A DNA stretch of 64,000 nucleotides, from contig NZ_JARXIC010000002.1 of NCBI RefSeq assembly GCF_031127905.1, positions 1-64,000 on the forward strand, in the 5' to 3' direction. The notes beneath the pieces were generated by a model. The model saw nothing but the letters and a program-made list of their open reading frames with translations, had not been told where the DNA came from and did not search any database. The position numbers were made by a program, and so were the translations under genes. Below are positions 1-11,671 of this stretch, one piece after another (positions within the stretch are counted from its first letter, which is position 1; each line of letters opens with the position of its first letter). The stretch comes from Thalassobacterium sedimentorum (GTDB lineage: Bacteria > Verrucomicrobiota > Verrucomicrobiia > Opitutales > Coraliomargaritaceae).

Positions 1-183
1 ACCCGGGCCGTGTCATACGCCTATTTGGTAATGGGTGGATTCGCGCTTCAGTAAACGCTACTTGAGACCACTACATGCGCATTAATTATGAGAATAGGTA
101 TAATTTTCCATTGCGACTATTTAACATTGCCCATAACATTACTCTTGCTTATTTGAAATCAAAATAGCATAAGTATAAGTAAT
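1..183. other. Upstream region at left edge
   Basis: No gene is visible in these bases. A TATAAT hexamer lies at 99-104, about 80 bases before the first start codon, but no convincing -35 box stands at the usual distance. It is at most a weak promoter candidate for the downstream transporter. Confidence 0.3.
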
Positions 184-1800
184 ATGAATTTAGAGGCACT
201 CAACCAGCTCTTACTCGACCAACCACTGGTCACGCTCTTCGCGGTCATCGCGGTGGGCCTACTCTTTGGTAACATCACCATCAAAGGGATCAACCTCGGA
301 AGTTCGGGCGTGTTGTTTTCCGCATTACTGGCGGGGCACTTAGGCTATAGCATTCCTGGTGGCATTGGCACGCTGGGGCTGGTGCTGTTTGTCTACTGCG
401 TGGGCATCGGCGCAGGGGGCCGCTTCTTTGCTTCGGTGGCACGTGAGGGGGCCACTTTAGCTAAGCTCGCACTCGTCATCGTCGCTCTGGGCGGACTTGT
501 CACCTGGGCAGGCGCCAAGCTGTTGGATCTGCCGGCCGATTTGGCCGCGGGTATCTTTGCCGGTGCGCTCACCAGTACACCGGCGCTGGCCGCCGCCACT
601 GAGGGCCTGAAAGAAGCCGCCTCGGGAGTCAGTATTGGCTATGGTATCGCCTATCCTTTCGGTGTAATCGGCGTGGTACTGTTTGTGCAGGTGCTCCCCC
701 GCATCTTAAAGCACGACTTAGATAAGATTGCTGCTGAACACGATGCCGGCGACGCCGCAGAAGACCGTGTGGAGAACGTGCTCGTCGAATGCACCAATCA
801 AAACTTAATTGGCAAGCAGATCGCCGATTCTGGCGTGGCTAATCTCAACGCTTGCCAAGTTTCACGGATCTATAAGGACGGACAGTTGGTACCTTTAAGC
901 TACGACGATGCTTTTAGTGAAGGACTCCTGCTCCTACTCGTGGGACGGAGTAAAGAAATCGCAATAGCCATCGATTACATCGGCCATCGCAGCCATCGCA
1001 ATGTCTTAAAAGACGTGGAAAATGAGCGTCAGCAACTACTTGTCACCGAGCGCAAAATGGCGGGCAAAAACCTACGGGCCATCGCCCCACTCAAAAACTA
1101 TGGCATCGTGATCACACGGATCACTCGCCTCGGGCTCACCTTCGTGCCTAACTCTTCAACTGTCATTGAACTTAACGATCAGCTGACTTCAGTTGGTCGC
1201 ACCGATGATTTAAAAGCCTTTGCCAAAGCAGTCGGCCACCGCAGTAACGCCATCGACACCACCGACCTGCTCTCACTCTCAGCGGGTCTGACACTGGGCA
1301 TCATCGTCGGCTTGATCCCGATCGGCCTACCCGGTAGCACCCCCATCACATTGGGGCTCGCTGGCGGCCCGCTCTTTGTCGCCTTATTACTGGGACACTT
1401 CGGCCGTGTTGGCCGCATCGTCGGTCACATTCCCCGCCCCACCCGCCTGTTGCTGCAAGAGCTGGGACTGGTATTTTTCCTCGCCAATGCCGGCGTGCGT
1501 GGCGGTGGCTCCTTGGCCGCTACCGTGCAAGAATATGGGCCCATGCTCTTCGCCCTGGGTATCGCAGTCAGCATTGTGCCGCTCATGGTCGCTTGGCCGC
1601 TGGCACGTAAGCTCTTCAAACTCGATGCCTTGCAAGCACTCGGCGGCATCTGCGGCGGCATGACTTCCACCCCTGCGCTGGGAGCCATCACTGCCAAGAC
1701 CGACTCGCAAGTGCCAGTGGTCAGCTACGTGTCCGCCTATCCGGTGGCCCTGATCGTGATGATCCTGATCGCTAAAGTGCTGATCGGCCTCTTGACCTAA
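184..1800 (+). CDS. AspT/YidE/YbjL-family membrane transporter with two RCK_C domains
   Basis: A 538-residue inner-membrane protein of the aspartate:alanine exchanger (AAE) family. Two homologous membrane halves flank a soluble centre. Each half carries the family signature TSTPAL, at residues 130-135 and 494-499, in the duplicated arrangement typical of the family. The central part, roughly residues 200-355, reads as two TrkA-C (RCK_C) regulatory domains; in related potassium channels these bind small ligands. Length and architecture match full-length family members. The substrate cannot be read from sequence: AspT exchanges aspartate for alanine, but most YidE/YbjL members are uncharacterised. 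The gene stands alone on its strand, with the next gene 137 bases downstream, and the ATG has no clear Shine-Dalgarno. Confidence 0.88.
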   Translation: MNLEALNQLLLDQPLVTLFAVIAVGLLFGNITIKGINLGSSGVLFSALLAGHLGYSIPGGIGTLGLVLFVYCVGIGAGGRFFASVAREGATLAKLALVIVALGGLVTWAGAKLLDLPADLAAGIFAGALTSTPALAAATEGLKEAASGVSIGYGIAYPFGVIGVVLFVQVLPRILKHDLDKIAAEHDAGDAAEDRVENVLVECTNQNLIGKQIADSGVANLNACQVSRIYKDGQLVPLSYDDAFSEGLLLLLVGRSKEIAIAIDYIGHRSHRNVLKDVENERQQLLVTERKMAGKNLRAIAPLKNYGIVITRITRLGLTFVPNSSTVIELNDQLTSVGRTDDLKAFAKAVGHRSNAIDTTDLLSLSAGLTLGIIVGLIPIGLPGSTPITLGLAGGPLFVALLLGHFGRVGRIVGHIPRPTRLLLQELGLVFFLANAGVRGGGSLAATVQEYGPMLFALGIAVSIVPLMVAWPLARKLFKLDALQALGGICGGMTSTPALGAITAKTDSQVPVVSYVSAYPVALIVMILIAKVLIGLLT

Positions 1801-1937
1801 TACCACTTCGCGAAAAGTTTGAACGTAATCGAGTTATTTTTCGTCGCCTCGTTTCCCATCGCAAGGAAGGCAACTTCACACATAGACGATCGTTGCAATA
1901 AGCTCGCGAAGAAGAGTGAGAACACTTCTATACACAC

Positions 1938-2393
1938 ATGAAATCTTTACCGCTCTTTTTGCTACCATTCTTATTACTCTTTACTGGCTGCGCCAGCGTC
2001 TCCTCCGACTATGAGCCTCCGAAGGTGGATGTGGTCGGCATTACCAAGAGCGACACAGATACCGCGGCGCTACAGTTCACCCTGCAATTGCGCATTGTGA
2101 ACCCCAATGCTCAAACCATTCACCTCAAAGGTCTCTATTACGAATTGAGCCTCGACGGCATCGATGTGATCAACGGCACCGCCAACAACATTCCAGCAAT
2201 CGAGGGCTATAGCGATACCGTGATTTCTGTCAGCTCAGCAGCAAGCCTAGTCAACAGTGTCCGACTCGCAGCTCGACTCATGGAAGTGACCAGTAAGGAA
2301 CTCCCCTATGAACTACGCGCAAAACTCGGCACCACTTCTAAATGGATGCCGGCGACGACCGTAACGGAAACCGGAGTGCTTCCTTTGCGCTAG
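1938..2393 (+). CDS. LEA14-like (LEA type 2) lipoprotein
   Basis: A 151-residue predicted lipoprotein. The hydrophobic leader ends in a lipobox, LFTGC, with Cys18 as the lipidation site. The mature part fits a single LEA_2/WHy beta-sandwich domain, with the characteristic stretch LRIVNPNAQTIHLKG in which an Asn-Pro follows a beta strand. Such proteins in Gram-negative bacteria are periplasmic-facing lipoproteins of unknown role, sometimes linked to envelope stress or desiccation. No +2 Asp follows the Cys (Ala19), so outer-membrane sorting would be expected if Lol rules apply. The start gives the only ATG ahead of the leader. Function remains unassigned. Confidence 0.75.
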   Translation: MKSLPLFLLPFLLLFTGCASVSSDYEPPKVDVVGITKSDTDTAALQFTLQLRIVNPNAQTIHLKGLYYELSLDGIDVINGTANNIPAIEGYSDTVISVSSAASLVNSVRLAARLMEVTSKELPYELRAKLGTTSKWMPATTVTETGVLPLR

Positions 2394-2408
2394 CACCAAT
2401 CCAGAGCC

Positions 2409-2495
2409 ATCGTAAACGACAAGCTCAAATAAGCGCGATCGCCCCACAAATGGGCTCACCAAGCCCCAGTGGAATCGTAAAAGACACGACAAGCT
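2409..2495. repeat. Imperfect direct repeat in intergenic region
   Basis: Two related stretches, at 2409-2425 and 2474-2495, share ATCGTAAA, GACAAGCT and similar spacing, with an insertion of a few bases in the second copy. They lie in the 356-base gap between the LEA-type lipoprotein gene and typA. No function is evident. Confidence 0.35.
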
Positions 2496-2613
2496 ACAGC
2501 GGGAAATGAATTATGCGAGACAGCGCCCACTGGCGCAGTCGCCACACTCCCCTCGTCTATTTCCATTGACTTCGTGCCTCGGGCTGACATCTATGCCGCC
2601 CTTCAACTACCAC

Positions 2614-2645
2614 CCCGCCGTAAATTTCTCGGCGGGTTTTCTCTT
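2614..2645 (+). terminator. Intrinsic terminator or attenuator upstream of typA
   Basis: A perfect 7-bp stem, CCCGCCG (2614-2620) with CGGCGGG (2630-2636), is followed by TTTTCTCTTT. It lies 220 bases after the lipoprotein gene and about 105 bases before typA, so it could end the lipoprotein transcript or attenuate transcription entering typA. Confidence 0.7.
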
Positions 2646-2660
2646 TCTAGGTGATCTTAA

Positions 2661-2730
2661 TCGTAATCCAACTCTTCAAGTAGTCCCACCTCTGGGATAC
2701 ATCAGAGAGGGATTGAGAGACGGATTACGA
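2661..2730 (+). promoter_or_regulatory. Structured leader immediately upstream of typA
   Basis: A perfect 9-base inverted repeat, TCGTAATCC (2661-2669) and GGATTACGA (2722-2730), closes a region that holds a smaller hairpin, TCCCA (2684-2688) with TGGGA (2693-2697). Its 3' end is 19 bases before the typA start codon, and there is no Shine-Dalgarno between them. It may be a translational control structure in the typA leader RNA. This is inference from base pairing only. Confidence 0.4.
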
Positions 2731-2749
2731 CAAAGACATCCTTAAGTAA

Positions 2750-4585
<1,836 letters not shown>

Positions 4586-4611
4586 GCCCATAGGGCATAT
4601 TATTTAGACCA

Positions 4612-4642
4612 AACGCTCACGGGAAACCGTGAGCGTTTTTTT
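4612..4642 (+). terminator. Strong intrinsic terminator of typA
   Basis: A perfect 11-bp stem, AACGCTCACGG with CCGTGAGCGTT, closes a GAAA tetraloop and runs into seven T residues, 26 bases after the typA stop codon. Confidence 0.93.
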
Positions 4643-4947
4643 GTGACTTATTGATATTCAGACTGGGCCTCTGACATCTGTCTTCTGACGACTCTTTCAA
4701 GGATCAAACAGGCTCCAAAGCGATTTTGAGATGACTGCCCGTGGCGTTGGCGTAACGCTTCGTTACAATCTCTCGCGCTCCATTCTCCCCGACATCACTA
4801 ACCGGAACCATAAGATAGGCTTATTAAAAAAGGATTAGCACACTTTATACTCGATTAGACAACCTGTTTACATACTCCTTCTGTATAAATTTTACTAATC
4901 ACAGATACTAATAAAATTAGCTCACACTTCTTTAATCTAATACAGAT
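4643..4947 (+). promoter_or_regulatory. Promoter region of the pfl operon
   Basis: This gene-free region holds three notable pieces. A copy of a CTGAC/TCTG-rich short repeat lies at 4668-4688, and a small hairpin GTAACG-CTT-CGTTAC at 4752-4766. A dyad AATTTTA (4888-4894) / TAAAATT (4912-4918) encloses two direct ACTAAT copies about 30 bases before pflB. The dyad is a candidate operator. No canonical FNR site (TTGAT-N4-ATCAA) was found, although pfl operons are usually oxygen-regulated. Confidence 0.4.
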
Positions 4948-7218
4948 ATGCAAACTACAACATCCCCCGCCCACACAGAGGATAACGCAGCGTCCGCATG
5001 GCGCAATTTTCGTAACGGAGTCTGGCAAGACCAGATCGACGTTCGCGACTTCATTCAGCAGAACTATACGCCCTACCAGGGCGACTATTCGTTTCTGAAA
5101 GAGCCGACCGCAAAAACCACGCAACTTTGGAACGAGCTCAAGCTGCTACTCGAAGAGGAGCGCGCCGCAGGTGGTGTATTGGATGCCGACACAAAGATAG
5201 TCGGCACGGTCGCCTCCCATGGCGCCGGCTATATCAACCAGGACCTGGAAACCATCGTGGGCGTGCAGACCGACAAGCCGCTCAAACGTGCCATGCTGCC
5301 TTATGGCGGTGTGCGGATCGCCCAGAAAGCGCTGCAGGCACACGGCCGCGAAATGGACCCCGAGACTGCGGACATTTTTGCCAAGCACCGCAAAACACAC
5401 AACGACGGAGTGTTCGCCTGCTACACCGACGACATCCGTAAGGCACGCTCCGCCGGCATCGTTACCGGTCTCCCCGATGGCTATGGCCGCGGACGGATCA
5501 TCGGCGACTATCGCCGCGTCGCGCTCTATGGCGTAGACCGCTTAATTGCCGATAAGCTACGCCTGCTCAAAGACACCCAAAACGAAAGCTTCAGCGAAGA
5601 CTGGGTACGCGAACGTGAAGAGACTCAGGATCAGATCAAAGCGCTCAAAGATCTCAAGACCATGGCAGCCGCCTATGGCATCGACATTTCCCTGCCCGCC
5701 CAAAACGGGCAACAAGCCGTGCAATGGACCTACTTCGGCTACCTCGGGGCGGTGAAGGACCAAAACGGTGCCGCAATGTCCTTTGGCCGCACAGCCACCT
5801 TCTTCGACATCTACTTCGAACGCGACTTCGCTGAAGGTACTTTAAACGAGGAGCAGGCTCAAGAGATCATCGACCACTTGGTTATGAAGATGCGGATCGT
5901 GCGCTTCATTCGCACCACCGACTACGACGAGCTCTTCTCCGGCGACCCCACATGGGTGACCGAAAGCATCGGCGGCATGGGCGAAGACGGCCGCACGCTG
6001 GTGACCAAGTCCAGCTTCCGCGTGCTACAAACCCTCTACAACCTCGGGCCCGCCCCCGAGCCAAATCTCACCGTGCTGTGGTCGCAAAATTTACCACAGG
6101 GCTTCAAGGATTTCTGCGCCAAGGTATCGATCGAGACCAGCTCGATTCAGTATGAAAACGACGATCTGATGCGCCAGTACTGGGGCGACGACTACGGCAT
6201 CGCTTGCTGTGTCTCCGCGATGCGAATCGGCAAGCAAATGCAGTTCTTCGGCGCTCGTGCCAATCTGGCCAAAGCGATGCTCTACGCCATCAATGGCGGC
6301 AAAGACGAGAAAAGTGGTCAGCAAATCGCCCCCGAGAGTGATCCTTTCACCGGCGACTATCTAGAGTTTGACGACCTGATGGCACGCTTCGACAAGACCA
6401 TGGACTGGCTGGCCGCCACCTATGTCAAAGCGCTGAATATCATCCACTACATGCATGATAAATACTCAGCAGAAAACATCATGATGGCCCTTCACGACCC
6501 CGTGATCCTGCGCACCATGGCCTGCGGCATTGCCGGCCTCTCAGTCGCAGCCGATTCACTCTCTGCAGTGAAGCACGCCAAGGTCAAAGTCATCCGCAAT
6601 CAAGAAGGCCTCGCCGTGGACTACAAAGTGATCGGAGAGTATCCGGCCTTCGGCAACAACGACGATCGTGTGGATGCCTTTGCCAACGATCTGGTCGAGC
6701 GCTTCATGGATAAAGTGCGGCAACAGCCCACTTACCGCAATTCCGTGCCCACCCAATCGGTGCTCACTATCACCTCCAACGTGGTTTACGGCACCAAGAC
6801 AGGCAGCACTCCCGACGGCCGCAAGGCCGGCGAGCCTTTCGCACCGGGGGCCAACCCCATGCACGGTCGTGATCGCAAGGGCGCAGTCGCCTCGATGGCT
6901 TCGGTGGCCAAGCTCCCCTACGAACACTCGCAGGACGGCATCTCCTACACCTTCTCCATCGTGCCTAAGGCACTGGGCAAAACAGCACCCGAACAAGTGG
7001 CCAACCTAGGGAACATTCTGGATGGCTACTTCGAAGCGGCTGGGCACCACATCAATGTCAACGTCTTCGAAAAGGAGACTTTGCTCGATGCGATGGAGCA
7101 TCCGGAAAAATACCCACAACTCACCGTCCGCGTCTCAGGCTACGCCGTAAACTTCATCAAGCTGACCAAAGAGCAGCAGATGGACGTCATCACTAGAACC
7201 TTCCACGATAGTATATAA
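4948..7218 (+). CDS. pflB: Pyruvate formate-lyase (formate C-acetyltransferase)
   Basis: A 756-residue glycyl radical enzyme that converts pyruvate and CoA to acetyl-CoA and formate under anoxia. The adjacent catalytic cysteines lie at residues 420-421 in the motif GIACCVSAM, aligned with C418/C419 of E. coli PflB. The C-terminal radical site RVSGYAVNF places the radical on Gly731. Length (760 in E. coli) and both domains are complete, so the enzyme should be functional. Its activase gene follows 36 bases downstream, and a formate-type carrier comes next, making a fermentation operon. The oxygen sensitivity of PFL implies that this organism meets anoxic conditions. No Shine-Dalgarno is visible before the ATG. 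Confidence 0.97.
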   Translation: MQTTTSPAHTEDNAASAWRNFRNGVWQDQIDVRDFIQQNYTPYQGDYSFLKEPTAKTTQLWNELKLLLEEERAAGGVLDADTKIVGTVASHGAGYINQDLETIVGVQTDKPLKRAMLPYGGVRIAQKALQAHGREMDPETADIFAKHRKTHNDGVFACYTDDIRKARSAGIVTGLPDGYGRGRIIGDYRRVALYGVDRLIADKLRLLKDTQNESFSEDWVREREETQDQIKALKDLKTMAAAYGIDISLPAQNGQQAVQWTYFGYLGAVKDQNGAAMSFGRTATFFDIYFERDFAEGTLNEEQAQEIIDHLVMKMRIVRFIRTTDYDELFSGDPTWVTESIGGMGEDGRTLVTKSSFRVLQTLYNLGPAPEPNLTVLWSQNLPQGFKDFCAKVSIETSSIQYENDDLMRQYWGDDYGIACCVSAMRIGKQMQFFGARANLAKAMLYAINGGKDEKSGQQIAPESDPFTGDYLEFDDLMARFDKTMDWLAATYVKALNIIHYMHDKYSAENIMMALHDPVILRTMACGIAGLSVAADSLSAVKHAKVKVIRNQEGLAVDYKVIGEYPAFGNNDDRVDAFANDLVERFMDKVRQQPTYRNSVPTQSVLTITSNVVYGTKTGSTPDGRKAGEPFAPGANPMHGRDRKGAVASMASVAKLPYEHSQDGISYTFSIVPKALGKTAPEQVANLGNILDGYFEAAGHHINVNVFEKETLLDAMEHPEKYPQLTVRVSGYAVNFIKLTKEQQMDVITRTFHDSI

Positions 7219-7219
7219 A

Positions 7220-7298
7220 TCAGAAGACAGGAGACAGAAGTCAGGAGACCGCGAATGAAACGCATCCTGGCTTCTGATCTCTGGTCTCTGACCTCTGA
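7220..7298. repeat. Inverted short-repeat element at the pflB-pflA junction
   Basis: The left arm (7220-7250) is built of CAGAAGACAGGAGACAGAAG-type units. The right arm (7269-7298) is built of the complementary CTTCTGATCTCTGGTCTCTG-type units, giving an imperfect hairpin with the pflA start codon (7255) in its loop. A third related copy, CCTCTGACATCTGTCTTCTG, lies at 4668-4687 on the other side of pflB. The left arm supplies the AGGAGA that acts as Shine-Dalgarno for pflA. Confidence 0.55.
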
Positions 7299-8127
7299 AA
7301 AAATGACCACTACCTTAAAACCTACCACCAGCACTGCCACCAGCACTGTCACCAGCGCGACCACTTGCGCCTTTGAACGTCCTGCCACACTGGCTGCTTC
7401 GCCCACAACCGAGGGCTACATTCACTCCGTCGAGACCTGCGGGACAGTCGACGGTCCCGGTCTGCGCTATGTGCTCTTCTTGCATGGTTGCCCGCTGCGC
7501 TGCCAATATTGCCACAATCCGGATAGCCAAGGCAAACCAGCCGGCGAGACTCACACCGCGGAGGAGGCCTTTGCCGATGTGCTGAAGTACAAATCCTTCA
7601 TCCGCAAGGGGGGGCTTACACTATCAGGCGGGGAGCCTTTGATGCAGCCCGACTTCGTCGAAGCCATGTTTACCCTCGCCAAAGAAGCCGGCATTCACAC
7701 CACCTTAGACACCTCAGGTTTTGTCGGCCACAAAGCCAGCGATGCACTGCTCGACAAGACCGACCTAGTGCTACTCGACATCAAAAGCTTCAGTCCAATG
7801 ACTCACAAAGTCGTGACCGGAGTCTGTGTAGACCAAACTCTCAAATTTGCACAACGTCTGGATGCCCGCGGCAACAAAGTCTGGATTCGCTTCGTGCTGG
7901 TGCCCGGCCTCACCGACAACGAGAAAAACATCGATGGGCTGGCCCAATTCGTCAGCCAACTCGGCAACGTCGAACGGGTCGAAATCCTCCCCTTCCACAA
8001 AATGGGCGAAGAGAAATACAAACTCTCTGGGCTGCCCTATAAACTAGCAAACACACCGACGCCTACTCCGGAAGCAGTCGACAGCGCACGCGCGATATTT
8101 GCGCGGCATGGAGTCGTTGCGATCTAG
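7255..8127 (+). CDS. pflA: Pyruvate formate-lyase-activating enzyme (radical SAM)
   Basis: A 290-residue radical SAM enzyme that installs the glycyl radical on PflB. It uses a [4Fe-4S] cluster on the motif CPLRCQYC (Cys79, Cys83, Cys86), with S-adenosylmethionine as oxidant. The SAM-binding segment [11 protein letters not shown] follows. The core begins around residue 55 at [16 protein letters not shown]. The first 50 or so residues are a Thr/Ala/Ser-rich extension not found in E. coli PflA (246 residues), and its first 16 codons are encoded by the short repeat. ATG 7255 is favoured by AGGAGA six bases upstream; an in-frame ATG at 7303, just past the repeat, is the alternative and would give 274 residues. 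It is the partner of the adjacent pflB. Confidence 0.95.
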   Translation: MKRILASDLWSLTSEKMTTTLKPTTSTATSTVTSATTCAFERPATLAASPTTEGYIHSVETCGTVDGPGLRYVLFLHGCPLRCQYCHNPDSQGKPAGETHTAEEAFADVLKYKSFIRKGGLTLSGGEPLMQPDFVEAMFTLAKEAGIHTTLDTSGFVGHKASDALLDKTDLVLLDIKSFSPMTHKVVTGVCVDQTLKFAQRLDARGNKVWIRFVLVPGLTDNEKNIDGLAQFVSQLGNVERVEILPFHKMGEEKYKLSGLPYKLANTPTPTPEAVDSARAIFARHGVVAI

Positions 8128-8164
8128 AGCAGCGCCATTGCGCAGGGGTCGATGCGAATATCTC

Positions 8165-9586
8165 ATGAAAACAAAAAATCGTTGGCTCATTGCAGCGTCC
8201 GCCTGCAGCATCAACCTTTCGATCGGCTCCATTTATGCCTACAGCGTATGGAAAATGCCTCTGGAAAACACCTTTGGTTGGTCCTCGAGTAACACCTCAC
8301 TGGCCTTCAGTCTGGCGATCTTCTTCCTAGGCCTCTCGGCCGCCTTCCTCGGAAGCTTCATCCAGCGCAAGGGGGCCCGCTTCGGCGGCCTGCTCAGCGC
8401 AGCCTTCTTTTCGGGCGGCCTGCTAGGCTCTGCACTGGCCTGCCAAGTCGAGAGCCTGCCCTTGTTCTATTTAAGCTTCGGAGCTGTCAGCGGCATCGGG
8501 CTCGGCTTAGGCTATATCTCCCCCATCGCCACACTGGTCAAATGGTTCCCCGATCGCCGCGGCTTGGCCACCGGGCTCGCCATTATGGGCTTCGGCTTTG
8601 GTGGACTGGTTTGCGCCAAATTGATCGATCAATTCGTACCAGTCCAAGCCGAGATCTCCCTGCCACAGGGTATCAGTGCCTACGAGTATCAACAACAGGC
8701 CACGGATGCCGTAACAGCCACCGCGACAAGCCCGTACGCCGCAGCCCTCGCAGCGACTCCTGAGCCAGAGCTCGCGCCTCAAAAAACGCTCCTCTACCAG
8801 AAAGCATCCATCGTACGGGCCTTTAGCTACTTAGCCGGCATCTATCTCGTGATCATGGTGCCCAGCGCACTCTATATCACCCCACCTACGCGCGATGACT
8901 TGCAGACACTGCCCAGCAAAGAAACGTCCCCCCAGACCAAGTCGCAAGGCGAGGAATTAACAGTGACACAGGCATTGAAACGCCCCGCATTTTACGGGCT
9001 CTGGAGCATGTTATTCATCAATGCATCCTGCGGCATTGCACTCATATCAACTGCCAAAAAGATGGGCTATGAAATGGTCCATTTATCCGACTCGGAAGCC
9101 AGCTTACTCGTGATGGGCATCTCCCTATTCAATGGCCTAGGCCGCATCGGCTGGGCCGCACTTTCAGACTACATCGGGCGCCCCAATACCTTTGTTGCGT
9201 TTTTCCTGCTACAAATCGCCGCCTTTCCGCTCTTGGCCAAGCTCACCCATTTCCCGATTCTCTTCATGGGCATCACCTTCATCATCCTCTCCTGCTATGG
9301 AGGTGGCTTTGCAACCATACCGACCTACATCAGCGACCTTTTCGGCATACGAGCCATGCCCACGCTACTCGGCATGATCCTCACCGCATGGTCCTGCGCG
9401 GGCCTGGTCGGCCCGATGGTCAACGCACGCGTCTACGAAGCCACGCAAAGCTATCAAACCAGCCTTTATGTATTCGGCGCGGCACTTGTTGGCGCACTCA
9501 TAATATCACTCTTAATGAAACTGAAAATACCAGAGCTGAAGCAACCACACATCCCCACCGCTGGTCATTTAAGCAGGTCACCATAA
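8165..9586 (+). CDS. OFA-family MFS transporter, probable formate/organic anion carrier
   Basis: A 473-residue major facilitator of the oxalate/formate antiporter (OFA) family, with twelve predicted membrane segments and a long polar loop between the halves around residues 160-290. The N-terminal [24 protein letters not shown] is shortened here to its key part, [13 protein letters not shown], a family hallmark at the first membrane segment. The frame is open upstream to an ATG at 8099 inside pflA, but ATG 8165 directly precedes the conserved start and is preferred. The position directly after pflBA suggests export or exchange of formate, pyruvate or another fermentation acid, in place of the FocA channel that usually accompanies pfl. 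Substrate is inferred from context only. Confidence 0.82.
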   Translation: MKTKNRWLIAASACSINLSIGSIYAYSVWKMPLENTFGWSSSNTSLAFSLAIFFLGLSAAFLGSFIQRKGARFGGLLSAAFFSGGLLGSALACQVESLPLFYLSFGAVSGIGLGLGYISPIATLVKWFPDRRGLATGLAIMGFGFGGLVCAKLIDQFVPVQAEISLPQGISAYEYQQQATDAVTATATSPYAAALAATPEPELAPQKTLLYQKASIVRAFSYLAGIYLVIMVPSALYITPPTRDDLQTLPSKETSPQTKSQGEELTVTQALKRPAFYGLWSMLFINASCGIALISTAKKMGYEMVHLSDSEASLLVMGISLFNGLGRIGWAALSDYIGRPNTFVAFFLLQIAAFPLLAKLTHFPILFMGITFIILSCYGGGFATIPTYISDLFGIRAMPTLLGMILTAWSCAGLVGPMVNARVYEATQSYQTSLYVFGAALVGALIISLLMKLKIPELKQPHIPTAGHLSRSP

Positions 9587-10719
9587 AGATGGGCGCAATC
9601 CACGGTCTCGCCACTGTCTAAGGCCTGATCCACACTCATACAAGCGATAGCTGACTTAAGCGCCTCATCAATCCCTGCATGAGGCAATGTGCCATTTAAC
9701 ATCGAATCAATCAAAGAGCGCACAAGAACAATATCCCCGCCCCCATGCATGCCATGGCCGTCGATTTGCTCACGCACCACATCGGGCTCATGCGCAATAC
9801 GCGCCCATTCGATAGTACCCGTCAACACATCACCACGTACAGAACCTTCCGTTCCCATAATATAAAAGCGCCGCTCGGGTAATGTTGAGTGCATATTAGT
9901 ATGAAAGCTTGCGCGTGCACCATTGGCATATTCCATGATAACGACTTGGTTATCGACTACAGATTTTTCTGCTGTAAACGGATTCAATAAATTGTGGTCG
10001 GCCCAGGTCATGTAACCAAGCTTACCCTGCGAATTCTTACCAAGCTTTTCACTCAGAGCAGCATTTTCTGGCCTAAAAATATCATTGCCTCCAAAACTAG
10101 CCACTCGGACTGGGACGCTGTCCATCATCCAATTAGCTAAGTCAAAATCATGGCAGCACTTTTCCAAAAGATGAGTTCCTGCATTCTCCCTAAGACGGCG
10201 CCAGTTGCCCATAATGTAACCACCATGATTAGGGTGGAGAGTCTCATTAAACTCAAAAGATAGAATCTTCCCCAATGGCATTTCCTCAATAATCGCACGC
10301 AAACGCTGATAAAAAAGAGAATAGCGTAGTACTAACCCGAAACTGAACATACAGTCACTTTTACGAACAGCCGCTTCGATCTCGCGGCAATCTTCAAGCG
10401 TGGTCGCCAGCGGTTTCTCACTAAAAACATGCTTTCCAGCATCCAATGCGGCAATGATGTGCTCCGCATGAAAACAATTCCAAGAGCCAATCACCACCCA
10501 ATCAATCTCTGGATCCGCCAACATACTCCGATAGTCTTCAAACACCTGAATATCTGCAGACAATTGTTCCCGTGCACGTGTGACATTAACCACATCCGGA
10601 TCCGAAACAGCATGAATGCACACATGATCGGTTTCCTCGAGCAATAACCTGAGGATCTCAAAAATACGATTACCTAGACCGATGACACCGACGCGAATGA
10701 TTGATTTGTTTTCTAGCAT
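9565..10719 (-). CDS. Gfo/Idh/MocA-family oxidoreductase
   Basis: A 384-residue NAD(P)-dependent sugar or inositol-type dehydrogenase. The N-terminal Rossmann fold shows VGVIGLGNR near residue 11, and the conserved [11 protein letters not shown] motif carries the Lys-Pro of the cofactor/active site. The C-terminal alpha/beta domain follows. No signal peptide is present, so it should be cytoplasmic. It is divergent from an AraC-type regulator across only 71 bases, so the regulator probably controls it. Its 3' end overlaps the 3' end of the MFS gene on the other strand by 22 bases. Substrate is unknown; members act on glucose-6-P, inositol, UDP-sugars or rhizopine-type compounds. Confidence 0.88.
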   Translation of the reverse strand: MLENKSIIRVGVIGLGNRIFEILRLLLEETDHVCIHAVSDPDVVNVTRAREQLSADIQVFEDYRSMLADPEIDWVVIGSWNCFHAEHIIAALDAGKHVFSEKPLATTLEDCREIEAAVRKSDCMFSFGLVLRYSLFYQRLRAIIEEMPLGKILSFEFNETLHPNHGGYIMGNWRRLRENAGTHLLEKCCHDFDLANWMMDSVPVRVASFGGNDIFRPENAALSEKLGKNSQGKLGYMTWADHNLLNPFTAEKSVVDNQVVIMEYANGARASFHTNMHSTLPERRFYIMGTEGSVRGDVLTGTIEWARIAHEPDVVREQIDGHGMHGGGDIVLVRSLIDSMLNGTLPHAGIDEALKSAIACMSVDQALDSGETVDCAHLYGDLLK

Positions 10720-10746
10720 CTCACTATTTTAGCACTTTCAAAAAAA

Positions 10747-10767
10747 GTTCACAAGTGACATTATAAT
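10747..10767. promoter_or_regulatory. Candidate operator and -10 box between divergent genes
   Basis: An interrupted dyad TCAC-AA-GTGA (10749-10758) lies just before TATAAT (10762-10767) in the 71-base space between the divergent oxidoreductase and AraC-type genes. It is a plausible shared control site. Evidence is limited to these motifs. Confidence 0.4.
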
Positions 10768-10790
10768 CCCCACACTTAACATTTGCGGAC

Positions 10791-11660
10791 ATGAATCAAT
10801 TTCAATTGGACGCATTTGAAGCGCTGCCCGAACCCTCTAACTACTTTGAAGGTGTGCGAACAGCCGACCCACTACACGTTGATAACGTACTCTTGTTTTA
10901 TCGTCCCCATTTCTTGGAAGCGACCCAACATGGGGCCATACGCTGGCTCCACAGTCGTCACATACTGGTCAGCAATTTTGGTGTGCCAGGCGTAGCACAT
11001 TTAAATATGATTCCCTATCAAGTGAATCAATTTTCAGCGATTTTGATCAGTCCCTATGAACTTCACTTCTTTACTGCCATAGAGCAGCCCCTAAGCGCGT
11101 GGCTCTTTATGACCTTTGAAACAGAGACTCCACTGGCATTTCAGAGTGAACAAAACCCAGTGATCACGCTAAGTGCATCCCACGTAGACAGGCTGGCAAC
11201 ACTGGCAAGTTGGGCAGTCCAACGCAAATACAACACACTCCAGAGTAATCAATTTATCGCCCAGACCACCGAATTACTAGAATCCCTACGTCCTCAGTGG
11301 AGTCGTCGCGGCACAACTGCCACTCAAATCGCGAGCAATAGCTCGCATGCCCTGCTAAATCGAATCTCAAAACATCTAAAAGCGAATCCAGCCCTCAGCC
11401 TCAGTATAGCACAATTAGCCGCAACATCCGACTGCTCCGAAAGACACTTACGACGCATGTTTCAACAACGCACTGGCATGCCCCTGGGCGCATTTTTAAA
11501 AAAATATCGTATTTCCCGCATCATCCAGCTAGTCGGGCGAGATGGCTTAAGCTTATCCAAGGCGGCCGAGATTTGCGGCTACAGCGCCCCCTCAGCACTC
11601 TCCCGTGCTTTTAAGGCGCATACCGGACGCACGCCACGTGAATTCTTCAAGCCCGAATAA
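10791..11660 (+). CDS. AraC-family transcriptional regulator
   Basis: A 289-residue regulator. The C-terminal 100 residues form the double helix-turn-helix of the AraC/XylS family, with LSIAQLAATSDCSERHLRR as the first helix pair and the second ending in GYSAPSALSRAFKAHTGRTPREF. The N-terminal 170 residues are a sensing domain, probably cupin-like, without clear ligand residues. It is divergent from the Gfo/Idh/MocA oxidoreductase and likely senses that enzyme's sugar-type substrate. Its 3' end meets plsY on the other strand after 11 bases. Ligand is unknown. Confidence 0.9.
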   Translation: MNQFQLDAFEALPEPSNYFEGVRTADPLHVDNVLLFYRPHFLEATQHGAIRWLHSRHILVSNFGVPGVAHLNMIPYQVNQFSAILISPYELHFFTAIEQPLSAWLFMTFETETPLAFQSEQNPVITLSASHVDRLATLASWAVQRKYNTLQSNQFIAQTTELLESLRPQWSRRGTTATQIASNSSHALLNRISKHLKANPALSLSIAQLAATSDCSERHLRRMFQQRTGMPLGAFLKKYRISRIIQLVGRDGLSLSKAAEICGYSAPSALSRAFKAHTGRTPREFFKPE

Positions 11661-11671
11661 TACAATTGAAA

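Noticed and set aside
2506-2745. 79-residue frame upstream of typA
   Set aside because: It runs through the terminator hairpin and leader dyads, its composition does not look like a protein, and it has no Shine-Dalgarno.
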